Source: Syngnathus acus (lineage: Eukaryota; Chordata; Actinopteri; Syngnathiformes; Syngnathidae). Taken from it: a stretch of 64,000 nt of DNA. Within the stretch, counting starts at the first letter, position 1, and every line of letters begins with the position of its first letter. The notes under the pieces are model-generated. The model worked only from the letters and a program-made list of their open reading frames with translations. It ran no database searches and was not told the DNA's origin. Below are positions 11,224 through 24,652 of the stretch, one piece after another. The translations under genes were made by a program, and so were the position numbers. The DNA is taken from assembly GCF_901709675.1 (NCBI RefSeq), contig NC_051105.1:3031104-3095103 (forward strand), in the 5' to 3' direction.

Positions 11224-13150
11224 GCACCAAAGAATACATTCTTGATATGTCGTTTCTGCAAGCGGCACTGTTGACTCTGCATGTTTTTTTTCCAACACAA
11301 CGGGAAGAAAACAAGCGCTACTAGCATTAGTCGACTGTGAGAGCACTTCTATGTTGACCCACTTCCGGTTCTGGCTGTGACATCAGGTTGAAGTTGAAGT
11401 TTATCTTTGAACATGAGATCGACCAAACACAAAATAATTTTTTCACATCTTCACATAATTTCATGTTATGCCAATAAGACAAATAAATCAACATGTTCAA
11501 AAAAGGAGAAGGAAGAAGCTATTGCTTCTTTTTTCCTACCCCTTTTATACATCATAATTCTTAACATGGTTGCTGATTAGTTTTTCCGAGGTACAGAAAC
11601 TTGATTTATCGGAGGAAGATAATTTTGGAAATGAAAAACAGTTTATACAATAATATTCCGGACAGAAAAATGAATAAATAAGATATGGACTAAATAGCTG
11701 AAAACAGACAAACAAAAGGTTTCAATTACTATAATTTTTTGCAAGGTGACCTTGTGGTGGAAAAATAGCCCTCGTGCGGCACGCTATTCAAGCAAATTCA
11801 GTTGTAATTCTGGCCAGTATGGTAATTAAAGTGTTTACTGATTTTCTAAAAAATATACCTGATGCATGTGAGCCACCTTTGCAGCCATGAACAGGACAAA
11901 AGCAAACACAGCAGTTTTATTACATCATGTCCTTTGCCTCCGTTAAATCTATCCCCAACTCACACCGATGCCTATCCACTCCTTGCAAACAAACCCAGTC
12001 AGTGCACACGCGCAATAACAGCCAAGTTATTTAAAATGCCACTTGTATCTCCCCGCCTTACATAAACATTGTGTAACTACAGCTGTGGTTTAAATCGGCG
12101 GGGCTGAAACGCAGCGGCGCTTGCAAGGCTTTGGAGAAGGACAGACAAATATTAGCCGGGCGTAGATTTGAAGGCCGTTTTACATATGGCTCACATGACT
12201 CGGTCATTAGCCTCCAGGCTTGAAGCGCTGTGATGCACAGGCAGTTGAAAGTGAGCAGATGGGGAGACTGGAACAATGAGGTGAATAATTTGCACGCTAT
12301 CAAGTTACAGGGTTGAAGGAGGCGGAGTCTTTTAAATCCCTCTTATCTCCTGTGGCAGTGCCATTGTTATGTGATTACTGTTAAACCAGCGGCCTGTGTT
12401 ACGAGTGAGATATTTAAAGCACTCAAGCTTCATATTTAGAGGATGACGTTTGCTAAGAGCTTGACCCGAGATGGAGGTTCTGTGTGTTGCTTTGGCCTTT
12501 AAAAAAAAAAAACGAGTCAAATTAACTGCTGTTGTTAGTAGTAATAGTATCTCATCCGTGACTGGCTGGCAATCAGATCGGGGTGGACCTTGCCTCTTGG
12601 CCAAAGTCACCTGCCTCTAACTCACCGATGACCTTATTGGGGACAAGCACTATAGAAACTCATCCTTGAAACAATGAAGACAAAACAATTATTTCCCATG
12701 GAATCCATTATGCTCAAGCATGGATGATTTTTAAAATAAGGATGAAATTGACAAATAATAGGTTGGCTACAGCGCCCATATATAAATGCACCATGAGAGG
12801 TTTTGGCAGGAATTGATGAGATAAGGTATCCATTGCTGTGTGTGTGTGTGTGTGTGTGTGTGTGGGCGAGTGTGGAACAGATCCATGTAATGCGGATGAT
12901 TGACATCCTCCCTCTAACTGAGAGCTGATCACGACACCCGTTGGAGATAGCGGCAGAGTTATCTCTTGTTTCCACCTCAGACTTCTCGGTCTTATATCTT
13001 ATATTAAATGATATATCTGCTTTTCACGTTGACTTGACTCTTCTGCTCTGTCACGCAAGCTACAGATGGTTGAGGAGCAAATATGGTGTCGAGTTGTTTT
13101 CCTTAGCAGGGTAGTTTCTTATGTGACATTCTGAAGTTTTCTGTCAACGT
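11224..13150. other. Intronic sequence
   Basis: Non-coding. A (TG)n run lies at 12837-12864. The stretch 12060-12300 is relatively CpG-rich and free of obvious repeats, a candidate conserved non-coding segment on composition only. No exon seen. Confidence 0.7.
12837..12864. repeat. (TG)n microsatellite
   Basis: Fourteen TG dinucleotides, uninterrupted. Confidence 0.95.
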
Positions 13151-13250
13151 TCATCCATTCATTTTTAACACTGGTTATCGTGTTCAGCCCGCGGGCCATG
13201 CTAGAGCCTATCCCAGATGACAATTATTAAGTTTCACTCACACATCTAAT
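13151..13250 (-). mobile_element. SINE 3' fragment
   Basis: Contains catccattcattttt and the block agcctatcccag, matching in reverse complement the 3' half of the SINE at 7422-7758. The tRNA-like head is missing, so this is a 5'-truncated or decayed copy. Confidence 0.65.
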
Positions 13251-14375
13251 AGACATCAACTAACTGCAATTTATGTGTAACACACAGAATTTATTGAATG
13301 AAGGAAGAACAAATTAATATAGACAAAATTAATATATTTCTGGTGCATTCTGACACCTACTGACGTAGATAACATTCACAACATATGAACATGAGCAAAT
13401 ACAATGACAAGGGAGTGTTGAACAAAATAAAGGACCAACTAAATGCATTATAGATAATATCTGGAGCATTTTCAAATCGAGCGACCTGATGCAACAACTC
13501 CCCTCACTGCCTGCGTACTGTATTCAATTAGTGTGCAATTATGTGAACTTGACATTTTGACATTTTATTGAAGGGGGAAAAAAAACCCCAAGAACATATT
13601 CATAACATTTACACATTCCAAAAAAATGACAGCACAAAATCTTAAAATTCCTTGTTAGAAGCATAGCTCACAGCATAAAAGAGCAAGATGGACATTGAAT
13701 GTGAGTCATTTCTGATCCTTTCGGCATCTTTTAGTCTCCACTCTCCCAAGCTACTGTTTGGAGTTGACTTTTTGCTTGTGTGACACCCACCAGCACATTC
13801 TCGGAATAAACAACAACACCAACACAAGTCACATCTCACTTCACAACATAACATGACTCGATCTACTTCAAGGAGTTGTTGTGTCATGCTTCTGGCCATC
13901 AAAACATATCTCAACAAGCTATGGTGTTTTACACTACTGAAAACAAATATTTTGACAGTCAACAAAATCTGAAGTGGCACCAAAAGACGTGGTCCTCTCT
14001 GCTACTCCTAAGTCCCAGTTTTTTGTCAAACTACTACACTGTACCGCACTGGAACTTCTAATGCCAAACATTTGGTTGCGATGCCTATCAAACAGTAATT
14101 TGTTCAGAGTCCAAACTGTTAGATGTTGGATATTTAGAAGCAAGTATTAAATGCTAACTTCACCATCTGCAGCTTTACTTGGTGCTCCTCTTTGTCAAAC
14201 CTTACATGGTCTATAAAACCCGTAACAAGTTTGCCATCAGTGAGGGAGCGAAACAAAAAACAATTTCAATAAAAACAATTATTGCGATTTAAAAAATGAA
14301 ATTGCATTGAATCAAACCAAATCGACGCATTCAAATTTGTATACATTGAATTATATATCAAATCATTTACAGGAG
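13251..14375. other. Intronic sequence
   Basis: AT-rich non-coding DNA. The motif attgaatcaaacc near 14306 recurs at 14926 on the far side of the neighbouring hAT-like element, suggesting it is part of an interrupted older repeat. Confidence 0.6.
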
Positions 14376-14925
14376 CAGTCCCCAACCTTTTTAGTACCAG
14401 ATTATTGTCAGACGATATTTTCACGAATATTTTCACTTTGAAAGTGTGGCAGATAAATACAACAAAATGTAATAATATGACTGACATAAAAACAATAGTA
14501 TTGAGGTGCGGAAGGAAAGGAGATGCAGGAAGTGTGGCGCAAAAAATTTGTCTGAACATGAGTAATTGGAAGAATAACAACAGAAGTGAGTTACCACATT
14601 AATACCACGTTCCCAAAACCCCCTCCATGGGAGAGTCCTGTATGCGAACACCACAGTATAATATAATAATAAACGTGAATCCACTGCGTATTCCTTTGCA
14701 ACTTTACGAGCAGCGTCCTCATAACATTACGCCAACAACATAACATGAGTAATGTTATGTTATGTTCACGTCACAGAGGTGTTGGAGAGAATCCGGTCTA
14801 TTTTTCAAAATAAAAAATCATCCAGACTCGGATAAATAAAACGGAAATAATGCAAGTTTTTTATTCTTTCTTGTGCGGCCCAGTACCAAATGATCCATGG
14901 ACCTGTACCATGGATCGTAATCTCG
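14376..14925 (+). mobile_element. hAT-type non-autonomous element, decayed
   Basis: Begins cagtccccaacctttttag followed by accagattattgtcagac, the form typical of a widespread fish hAT MITE whose intact ends read cagtggtccccaacc. The right portion contains gcggcccagtaccaaatga and a palindromic ccatggacctgtaccatgg, matching the usual right end. The final terminal repeat is degenerate and I cannot define a target-site duplication. No transposase open frame. Confidence 0.55.
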
Positions 14926-17900
14926 TTGAATCAAACTGGATCGTTGTACTTTAAGAAACCAGGGACAGCACTGACATGGAGAGAATCTTCAATTCTTATA
15001 AGAGAATAGTTTGAGGTTGGGTACATGAATGATTTGTGGTGACTGCGTTGTATCGTGGGCCAGCCTGAAAACCTCTAGCTTCTGTTGTCAATAAAAAAAA
15101 AAAAATCACCATCAAATTTGAGTTAACCGATTTTGCCTTTTTTTGTTCACACCATAACTACGGCATCACTTTATATTTGATTGAGCTAGCACTATAACTG
15201 GCATGATATAAGGTAATAGAAGATGTAAACAATCAAAACAGAAAATGAGTTACTTAAGTAGGCCTTCATTCCCGAGTTTGTACTTTTTAAAAATGTGTCT
15301 TAAGGATAAGAGTTGAATCAGTACTTCCACCAGTCTTCTTCTTTTTTTTTTTTTAATCTTATTTTGAACAAGAGCATTGCCTCCAGATAGAACGCTGCTT
15401 TGTGGTGTTATATGCCCGTAGTATCTAAAAGCTGTCTGGATGCATGTTCAATAAACGGAGCTACATCCATCTGTGTAATTAAAAATTGATGGATTGCTGT
15501 TCAAACGTCGCCATCTACAAAGTCTCTGGTGCGTGTTGCATATGATAATCCATATATTTTCTTGACATAAAGCCTAGATTTATCAAATAATGATGTGCAA
15601 TGAGGAAAAATTGCTGGTTGGGAGTGTCTAAGTCTTTTCTTATCAGGTCCATTCCTGTTTCTATCATTTTTCAAAGGGACAATTTTGCATACAGAAATGA
15701 AGCAACTGATCAAACAAATATCTTTGCAGCATATTATGAGAATTTGTTGGTTAAAGATTTGCCATTCTCTTTGCACTTGTAGGCTGCGTAGCCCCCTTGT
15801 GTTACGACAGGGATTCCATGAGTGCCCTCAAGATAGATTAAATGTGTGATGGTGATATGGTACGATAATTACCCATGCATGACTTGATAAGTGTGTGAAA
15901 GTCTAAGCAAGAGCAAAAAGCTACCCAAAAATGTTTCAATTCCTAAAAATTCATTTACCACAAGTTCATTTCACAGAACGGGCGAGCTTCGGAGAAAAGC
16001 ACGACCGGGCAGGTGTTTTTTTTTACTGACATTGGAATCTACCTATTTCTTTTACTTAGCTTGCCCGCAGGTTACCATGACAACGTGCATTGCAATGGCT
16101 AGGATTGCCGCCCGCGAGGCCGTACCCTGACGACAGGTACTGCGTGTGCCAGTAACGGGCAGCAGGATTCAAGGCAGCTCTACTTTGGAGGAATGCCAAC
16201 ACAAGGGACGAGGACGGTGCTTGTGTGTGTGTGGGGGAGGTTGGTGCAGCTTTTTGCACATTTTACAACACGTGCTGCAAATCAACTCCTTGCCTTGTGC
16301 TCTATGTGATTATAGAGGAAGCAAAGCAGCGGCAATGCTAACAAGGATAGCAAATATAAAAGGACAGTTGACCTTATTCGAAATTGGACCGTATTTCAAC
16401 GACAATGGCAGGTGCTACAGCGTACACCAGGGGTGGGGAACAATGGACCCAGGAGAGCATACGATCCAGCTTGCCATGCAATTCTTAACTCACAGTTAAA
16501 ATGGATATTTGACGTCTATAGTCGTCATTGGCAGTGAAAGAGTGATGTGGCCACAACAATAATAAGGTTGTAGACCATCACTAAGGCTGAACAATCCTAA
16601 TTTAGATGGGCAACAAAAACATTTCACAGAAATCCTCCATTCGTCCTAAATTTTGCCATTGAGATTCATGTTTTGGTTTATGAGAAAAATGTCAAAAATT
16701 CAAAAAGCAGTCGGGGAAAAAGAATCTGGATCTGTTCCTCTCAGTTTGTATGGATGGGCACCAAAATCGAATAAATTCTTTATTCGCCCAGTTCCCAAAC
16801 TGTCCATGTTGAAAGTGCTTAAGTACACAGTGATTACGATATTTGCCTCAAGGTTATTGGCTGTATGCAGCCTTGGGAATATCACATCACATTGAAATAT
16901 ATCATATCATAATTCTGATCATCAGAAAAGATTGCTGGAAAATGCTCTTTTCTTTTTGTAGTCACAGAAAGCTATTTTGAGGTTGAAGTTGTCTTCAGGT
17001 GGATTCAAAGATATTCTTGTGGTCAATGAAAAGATAAATTGGGTGTACAACTCAAACACCTCTGCGTGTTTTGGTATCTCCGGAGACGAGCCCCTAATTA
17101 CCACTAGATATCTGAGGGCTTTTCTTAAAAATCCCTTCTCTTCCCCTCTTGTTGTATCGACCCTACGTTTGTTCTGTAGTGTCTGATACTCCGTCATGGG
17201 AAATGTAAGCTTTTAATTAAGGGGGGGAAATTTTGGGCGTTGTGAACAGGTATTTGGTGCCCTCACTTTCACCTCCTCTTTTGTCAGCTAATTGTTACTC
17301 GGTGATGAAATAATAGGTGCTGTGTCCGAGGTGGCAGAAGACTGAAGGCCCATTATATGATGAGAAACACCGCCAGGGATTATGTGACGACAATATGAAT
17401 AATTCTCTTTTATCTTTTCAGCATTTTATTACAGAGTGAGGGATAAATATTCCCAGCTTCCTCAAGCTCAAATTTAAACTTTGGTTGATGAAAAACACCC
17501 GTAGAGAAAGCCAAATCATAGTTTTTATTTTCTGGACCTGGATTTCACACCTCTGGCCACATTTAAATTATCTTTACTTACTGAAAACAGTTATAGCTGA
17601 CCACAATTATTTTAATTCGTACCTTAAACGACTCTGACGTGGTCCCTGGGATACTGCCCTGAATGACAAAGATGTCCGAAATGAACTCTCCATATTCTTC
17701 TTCTCAAAGGGGCTCATTGAAATTAACTTTGAGTCTGGTCTCACAGATCTTTACTCTAAGGAGCCATGATGAAACAATGTGTTAAATATTGTGTCCAGAT
17801 GGAAATGCAGTTGAGTTAATAGGAACTGGGGTATCAATTAGTGATTTTAACGAATACAAAAACTTCACAATCACTTTACAAAGCTCAACACTGATATGAG

Positions 17901-17977
17901 GTGACAGTTTTAAACCGCTACCTTGAAGTGTTTGTGAAATTGAATGAAACCTTTTTTATTACACGTCGACAAAAGTG
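14926..17977. other. Intronic sequence
   Basis: Non-coding. There is a poly-T run near 15343-15355 and a short fragment reading caggggtggggaac at 16429-16442, like the end of another hAT-type element, with the rest not recognisable. No coding evidence. Confidence 0.65.
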
Positions 17978-18290
17978 TACAAGGGTACAACAAGTCTGCC
18001 TCACCGTTTCAAATGACAGAGTTTGAATCTCAGCTGGAGCCTTCACGTATGAAGTTTGCATGTTCTCCCTGTTCTTGCTTGGGCTTCCTATCACATGGAC
18101 CTCGATTTGCCACGTCTGGGGATACGGGCCAGCCTAACCACAATCCCAATCGTAAAGAAAATGGCTGCATGGATGAATGGATCGATGGATGGATGGATGG
18201 ATGGATGGATGGATGGATGGACTGGCTATAGTTGGGCGGACGGGCCGGTGGGTGGGTGGTTGGATGGATGGCTAGATGGATGGATTTAAG
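17978..18290 (+). mobile_element. Decayed SINE with expanded (ATGG)n tail
   Basis: Shows gtctgcctcac, a mutated B box (gtttgaatctc), the conserved tttgcatgttctcc block and a tail of ggatggatgg, in the same order as the SINE at 7422. The middle is shortened and heavily mutated, so this is an older copy. The tail has expanded into a microsatellite of about 100 bp from 18170 onward. Confidence 0.7.
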
Positions 18291-18299
18291 CACCTTCCT

Positions 18300-19626
18300 A
18301 CATCATCCATATCTTGACAGTCAAATATTAGTACAACTCTTCAAATAGACAAACAGACCCATAACCTCTCAAATCAAATCTCCAAGGGAGAGCAAAGAGG
18401 AATCCTGCAGTCAATAACAGAGCACAGACATGCAGAGCGAGCGAAGGAGTCACAACTGGCTACTTTCCAGGGTTGCCGCAGGCCAATTAAATGTGATAAT
18501 TTAAAACTCGACGAGCAGAAATCACTTTAACGAATGACCCGAGAGCTGGCTGGCTGCAGGCACTGACCCACTGACCAGAATGCCAAGTGGGACCTGATGA
18601 CTTCATCTGAAATCGGAGCTAACAAACCGAGAGCAGGTCACACCAACTACGACTGTCGTCCTTAGCCCATTTACACACTTGTGTCAACACAGAAGCCCTC
18701 GAATCCCTCAGTGCGCCATATGCCCAAATTGAAACGAGCAGCGCAGTTCGGTATTAAAACTGCCAAGGTCGAGGTCAAACACGATCCAGACAATTTTTAA
18801 AATAACTTTTCCAAGAAAATACTGTAGGCCATGGCAGACCAAGGTTTGTTCTCCCTGTGTGGCCATTAAATTTTTTTAATTTGCCTCGCTAGTTGGAACA
18901 GTGTCACCTGGATTAAGGAAGAGCCAGATCCATTTTGGGGTTAGATCTAAGCAACGCTGTGCTTGGTGGAGGTACAGGCTCTACAGGGTACCCTTCTAGT
19001 TGTGTTACATCTTTTAAAACACACTCTCTGGGGCTTTGCACGTACTGCTGGCTTAATGCACACACCCTCGTCTTGAGAATAGCACATCTAAAGGAATTCA
19101 TTTACTAGTTGACTTTCATCTTGTTTTTCTATGCACAACATCCCTCTGTTTTGCGGCCAACTCTTTTCTCGTGTCATCTTTTGTGGGTTAGGGTGTAGTT
19201 GTTTGCGTCAACCAATGCTTCGGCTTATCTTAAGAAAATCTCATCAGGGTTTTCTAAAAGTACATATCTGTATACAAATGCAACTGTGTGTCTTTATGTA
19301 ATGAAACGTCTGCTTCTGGAACCTGACACCATGATCATCGTCTACTTAAAAGCTTAATTTTTACCACCTTGGTGGTTGATCTTTTGGTGCATTTTGGTTT
19401 CCAACATCCTCGAAGAAAGATTCAACCCACACTCCAAACTATCAATCCCCTCAACATCAATCAATCAATTATAAAAACACCCACCTGCCCATACACTGGA
19501 ACTCCCCATCCAATCCAAAACCACCGACCTGTCCATTTACTGAATTACTACCAAAAACGCACATTCATCATCCATTTATCCCATTGAAGCAATCACTACC
19601 GAGCCAATGATGCACCCAGCGAACCT
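18300..19626. other. Intronic sequence
   Basis: No repeat family recognised. The stretch 19410-19590 is strikingly poor in G on the plus strand (rich in C, A and T words such as caatc and catcc). No coding evidence. Confidence 0.65.
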
Positions 19627-19730
19627 TCCATTCACCGTGATTATTTTGTACAATGGTCGTTCGATTCTATCCCAGCTAACAAAGTATTACAGGCGGGCGG
19701 ATCTCCAGTCAATTGCAGGTTTGACACAGA
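19627..19730 (-). mobile_element. Ancient SINE 3' fragment
   Basis: Contains the block ctatcccagct, followed by aggcggg and gtcaattgcaggt, in the order found in the reverse complement of the SINE 3' half. It is heavily diverged. Confidence 0.5.
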
Positions 19731-22389
19731 GTGACCTTGTTAGGTTTAAAAGCATTTTCTTCATGCCTAGTATGCCCTACTTCTCCTTCCTCTGATCTTT
19801 GATGGGGCTACAGACGATGATTTCAAACAAGAATCCTCCTTCCCCAATATAAGATCCATAAAGTACAGAATATTTGAGCGAGAGCGCTACGAGCGTGCTT
19901 CTACATTTAAAACAAGGCTGACAAATGACAGTGGTGCGAGGAGAGCTGGTGGGCTCCCAGAAGTGTTTACGCTCTAACACGGACTGATAACGTCCCCCGA
20001 TACGCGAAACACTATGAGATAATTTCACTCTGGCGAAATACCTGCGGGAACGTTGCATTAGCTGTAGCTTTGGTGACTTTCAGCCAATCAGAAGCGTAGC
20101 GGGGGAGCATGGTAGGATGTTAATTACCTACCGCCGTGATTTCCTTAGAGAAGACGGCCGTGTTTCATTTGAGAGTCGACCCACTGAATGCAGTGTTTTG
20201 CCAAGATGGAGCTGCAATTCAATCAGTGGTCCCCTTGAACGCAAAAGATGCACTAAATAAATCTTTGCGACGATAAGTCATTTCTTATCTTGCATTCTAC
20301 ATTTGATGATTTAAGACATTCATTCTTGCCAGGACCTCATTTAGAGCACATCTTATTTTCACGTGTCTCTTTTCTGTCCCTTAAGCTCATTATTGAGAAC
20401 GTAGAGTATCGTTCGCTCACGTCCCTTGCCCTCTCATGTTATCAATGATGATCGAGGGAAAAAAAAGGATTATCTCCTGAAATGAAACATGTTTGGCTGG
20501 CGATAGATTAGCGTGCACTTTGGCTGCAGACACGTCCTGGCTCAATGCGTTGCAATTACAAATAATTAACAAAGCACCTGCTTTAAGCTACATTTGTTTT
20601 CTAAATGAAGACACATTTCACCAAAGTTGGCTTGAAGCTGATTAAATTAACACATTTATATGATGCGGGACATTTTCCAAGTCCCCCCCGAATAAAAAAA
20701 ATAACTTTTATTACATTATGTCTAATGGTGATAATTATTGTTTAATAGAGATTAATTTGATTGTTTGTATGGTGAAAACGGAATCATTTTGATCAGGGTA
20801 TAGGATAAATGATTAACTGAGCACTGAGAGCAGTGATGCAGCCGGAACTCAAGTTTTCAGACTTCATTTATTACGAGTTACTGCGATAAATTGCGAAAAG
20901 GAGTTTATATGACTAACAACAATGGTAGTCTGATTTCTTCAACAATCAATTGGATGGGAACGCATTAAACGCTATAAAAATGTCATGAATAACCCATAGC
21001 ACTGGTTTTTGTAAGAGCAATGACTAACGCTTTGAGGCAATTAGATATGCAGTTTGAGTCTCACTTTTTTAATTTCTCAGTGGAAACCAGTTGACACATT
21101 GTGCTGCCTGAGCAAAAAAAAAAAAAAGCAATTTTTGTGCCAAGAGGCAAACTGAATAATTGCTCATGTGTTTTTCCATTGAATGGTGAAATGTGAAAGA
21201 ATAATACATTTGAATTTGCCACCCCCAAATATGACAGCCTTGCACCTGCAAAGAACTTGCATGTCGTCTACATTCGGGTGAAGACATAATTGCTTGTCAC
21301 AAGCGAGATGTCTTTGTGGAAGACATTTTACTTCTAATAGTTACTCTTTGTTCCAATTGTTTGTGAAGTAAGACACTTTTGTCTGACTTTATGCTGAGGA
21401 AGCGACCCACCTCTGAGATGATGAACTTTTGGAACTGTAAATTGTAACAGCAACAAGTTTTTTAGTCTTCAAGGCATTTTGTAATCGAATTTTATATTTT
21501 ATCTGCCAGCTGCTGTTGCTCCGATAATGATTAGCATGTAAGACCGGCTAACATATGGACACATATGGTGTTGCATGCATCTTAATTATCTAGCTACAAG
21601 ATACTGTGTGATATCACGATACCTGCCTTTATTTTATTTTGTGTTTAAGACAACAGTGAATGAATGCCTGCAAGATGTCAGTGGCTGTGCACTCAATTTC
21701 ATAAAACAATTTAGCTAGGAAGAAGCATGTCGAGAAAGATGACTTGAGGCAAGTCTGATGCGTGTGGAAATAACAAAAGCGCTACTTATTAGTCACTGTA
21801 TTGCGATTATTTGATTTCTCCCACCCTGGCACTAGAAAAAAAACAATTCCCTGCAAAGCTAAACCAGGTTAAGAGGTCACCTGCATTCAATGCAATTGCA
21901 TTCAACTATTAATGCAATTTAAATCATTTTTGCTTACGCTTCAAAACATATTTAAATGTGGACAGTATGGCAGTTAAGATGCAAATGAGAACAGCATTAA
22001 CCTCAAAATATCCTGGCAGGAAGGTTTATCAAAAAATAAATATAAATCACATCGAAGCAGACTTAAGACAAACATCCAAAGAAATGGCCCCTCCTTCCCT
22101 TAAGCCGCATCTTCACTCTGTCACTTATTCCAGTTTTTCCTCATCGTTCCTTGAGAACTGCGGCATTTCGCCTGCGTGGAATCTTGCCGCAGTACTCTCT
22201 CAGAATGCTAATATGCTCGGCTGATGTGGGTCAGGACTTAATCCTGTAGAAATGATTATCGTTGCACAACTGGAACTTGTGCTGTAGGATATCATTACCA
22301 TTCTGCACTTTTCTACTGCGCAATCCACTTGCATTTCCACCAAGACAATCACATCACTTGTGAGAAAAGCAGAACGATTAGGATGTACA
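19731..22389. other. Intronic sequence
   Basis: Non-coding. Homopolymer runs are present (near 21114-21127), otherwise nothing recognised. The stretch 20060-20240 is CpG-bearing and repeat-free. Confidence 0.65.
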
Positions 22390-22735
22390 CTATGTGGTCG
22401 CAACCTAGAAGGTGTTGATGGCGTTTTATCCTGAACTCTCTCCCCCCTTCTGCGTAGCGTCCTGTACTTTTGCGCTATATTCTGACTGTCTGCTGTATGC
22501 ACACTTGCTCCATTTTTGTTCCTCTTATTTATTATGTTATTTGTTTATTTATTATTTATTCATCACTCTTATTTATTCATTGTTTGTGCCTTCTTGTTTT
22601 TATTTTTTTGTGTTGTTTACTTGTATGTATATTGTGTACTATGTCTTGTAATTTCGATTTCTTTGTGTGTCTTGGCATGTGAAGAAATTGACAATAAAGC
22701 AGACTTTGACTTTTTGACTTTGACTTTTGACTTAA
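22390..22735 (+). mobile_element. Retroposon 3' end with AATAAA and (GACTTT)n tail
   Basis: A TTTATT-rich stretch is followed by tgtgaagaaattgac, a polyadenylation-like aataaag, and repeated gactttgacttt words. This ordered arrangement is familiar as the 3' end of a widespread fish interspersed repeat, although I cannot name the family with confidence. The serine/phenylalanine-rich open frames across it are not genes. Confidence 0.55.
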
Positions 22736-24652
22736 TTGGCAGTATGTTTGAGATTCTTAAAAAATCTTGGGACGAGGGTGGACAGTTCCGTTCTTGAGCC
22801 TTCTCTCCCAAGTTCCAGCAAATTGGCCAGTACCATTGTTTTGGCATCCTGTATGTATTTATTTAATTAATTAATTTATCGGTCACACAGTTGTCATAGC
22901 AATTCATATGATAGCCCGATTAAAATGGAATATAACTGTTCAATTTCTTCCTGTTAACTTACATATTCATGTTTGCATTCTCATACGCATCTCACCGCTC
23001 ACAGGCGTGTTTTTTTTATATACCACGACTAGAACAACTTCCTGTTTCCATGTCACTCGCTGCTTGCCCTTAATATCGCAGAGTCAGAATTCGGATTAGT
23101 CCGCTCATTTTTCCACAATCCCTATTCCAGATCATCTTTACATTTATCGAGCTACACACGAGTATGGGTCACAATCTGCCATACAAGCTGAAGCACTCAC
23201 AAAGGTACAAGCAATCTCGAGTCCTTGAATGAGCCAGTGTGGCTTTTCATGTGATGGGTGAAGGGCTTCGCCTGAAGGTGATGAGCTCTGGCCAGAGAAC
23301 AGCAGAATGACAGCACCAACAAGATAGCCGCTAGCTTTTATCTCAAAGTGTCCGGGGCTCGCCCTCAGAACCAGGGGAGGCGATGGGCTCCGGGGGCAGC
23401 TCCAAGAAGCTCCTGTGTAGCAGCAGCACTTGGCTGATGAAAAAGTCAGTGGAGATGCACATCAAACTGTAAGAAGGACTTTGTGTGGATGTGGCTATTT
23501 AGGGGAACGTGTGGGAAGAAAATGGGTAGATGGAGAACTCATCAAACAGCAATGATTCTTGACTCCGGCATGGTGTGTGCTGTGAGTGTGCATGCTATCA
23601 ATTCACACGTAGAGCCAGCCAAGCTTCCCGAAAAGCAGAGGGATCTGGGTAATGGAAAAGTTAAGCCCAAGAGGAAATACTATTATTCTATCATAGAACT
23701 AGTGCACTTGTGTGTGCTTGAAGCACCAAATGTGTTTGCATAGTTTCCAAGCCCCCGCCCCGCCCATGCTATCAGAGCAGCAGCTTTTTATTTGTATTTT
23801 TATTGCCGGAATATCCAGCTAGTGAACCTTTAGTGCAAACCTAAAGTCTGAGAATACATATTAACATTGCATGCGCTCCATTAAAAGAATGGCTCTCCAG
23901 TGGAGAAGATGCAAGGGACTGAGTAAAGCCAGCAAGGTAAACCGGTTTTAATTTAATTTAACTGCTGCTGCTGCAGCCGCTGTTAAAATGAAAACACAGG
24001 TCAAACTCATATATTTGCCATGATTGCTTTAGTGTGAAAAGTTTAATTTCTATAGATATTTGTTGGAAATAGATGGCAAGCGATAAATTGAGAGAACTGT
24101 TGGAAGGAACCAAAAGTGACAGATGACTTGTGGTTCTGTTCTACTGAGCAGAATGTCAGCGGAGGCCTTGCAAGCTTGGTCACACTCCTGCATACACGCT
24201 ATGGAGTTGACGCACTTATATATTTTCATTTGCCTCCTGACTTTCTCTCTCCGGAAATCAATCCAGCGTGCGCCTTAACATTATGCCCCATTCACCGCTA
24301 ACTTTGGCTTGGTACTCCTCGTAGCACAAGAAAGCACCATTGCGTTAAAGGTCACATTTGCCAGTAGTGGGGTATTGTGCGTTTTTAAAAGCCTGAAAGA
24401 TTAAGACAGAAACTTACGAGAAAGCTCACAAGAGTCTTCTAGTAGAATTAAATTTTTTTCTATTCTTCGTATATGTACAATTACCACCATCATGAAAAGA
24501 AAAGATTGCCCAGAGTTGCACTGCTTAAATAATAGATTGATCCTGGACCTGAATTTTGTCTTGATTCATCTCATTGAGAGCCTCTGATTTATTAATTTGG
24601 AGTATAATTATTAAGAGTTTGTTAAAAAGAAAATCCTATACATACTGTAGGT
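22736..24652. other. Intronic sequence
   Basis: Non-coding. 23330-23460 is GC-richer and has a 39-codon minus-strand frame that I considered and rejected as an exon. No recognised repeats. Confidence 0.65.

Noticed and set aside
11062-11346. Leu-Val-Gly-Trp and Asn-Gln-Pro-Thr repeat open frames.
   Set aside because: They are translations of the (ACCA)n microsatellite in several frames.
16429-16442. caggggtggggaac, like the end of a hAT element; a similar caggggtgggc occurs at 43983-43993.
   Set aside because: Too short, with no partner terminal repeat or target-site duplication, so not called as separate elements.
23343-23462. A 39-codon minus-strand frame starting just after a ttcttacag acceptor-like site, with coding-like GC content.
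   Set aside because: Joining this acceptor to the phase-1 donor of the 75-bp exon gives a stop within two codons, the product resembles no known family, and there is no downstream donor in frame. At most it would be a poison exon, with no evidence.
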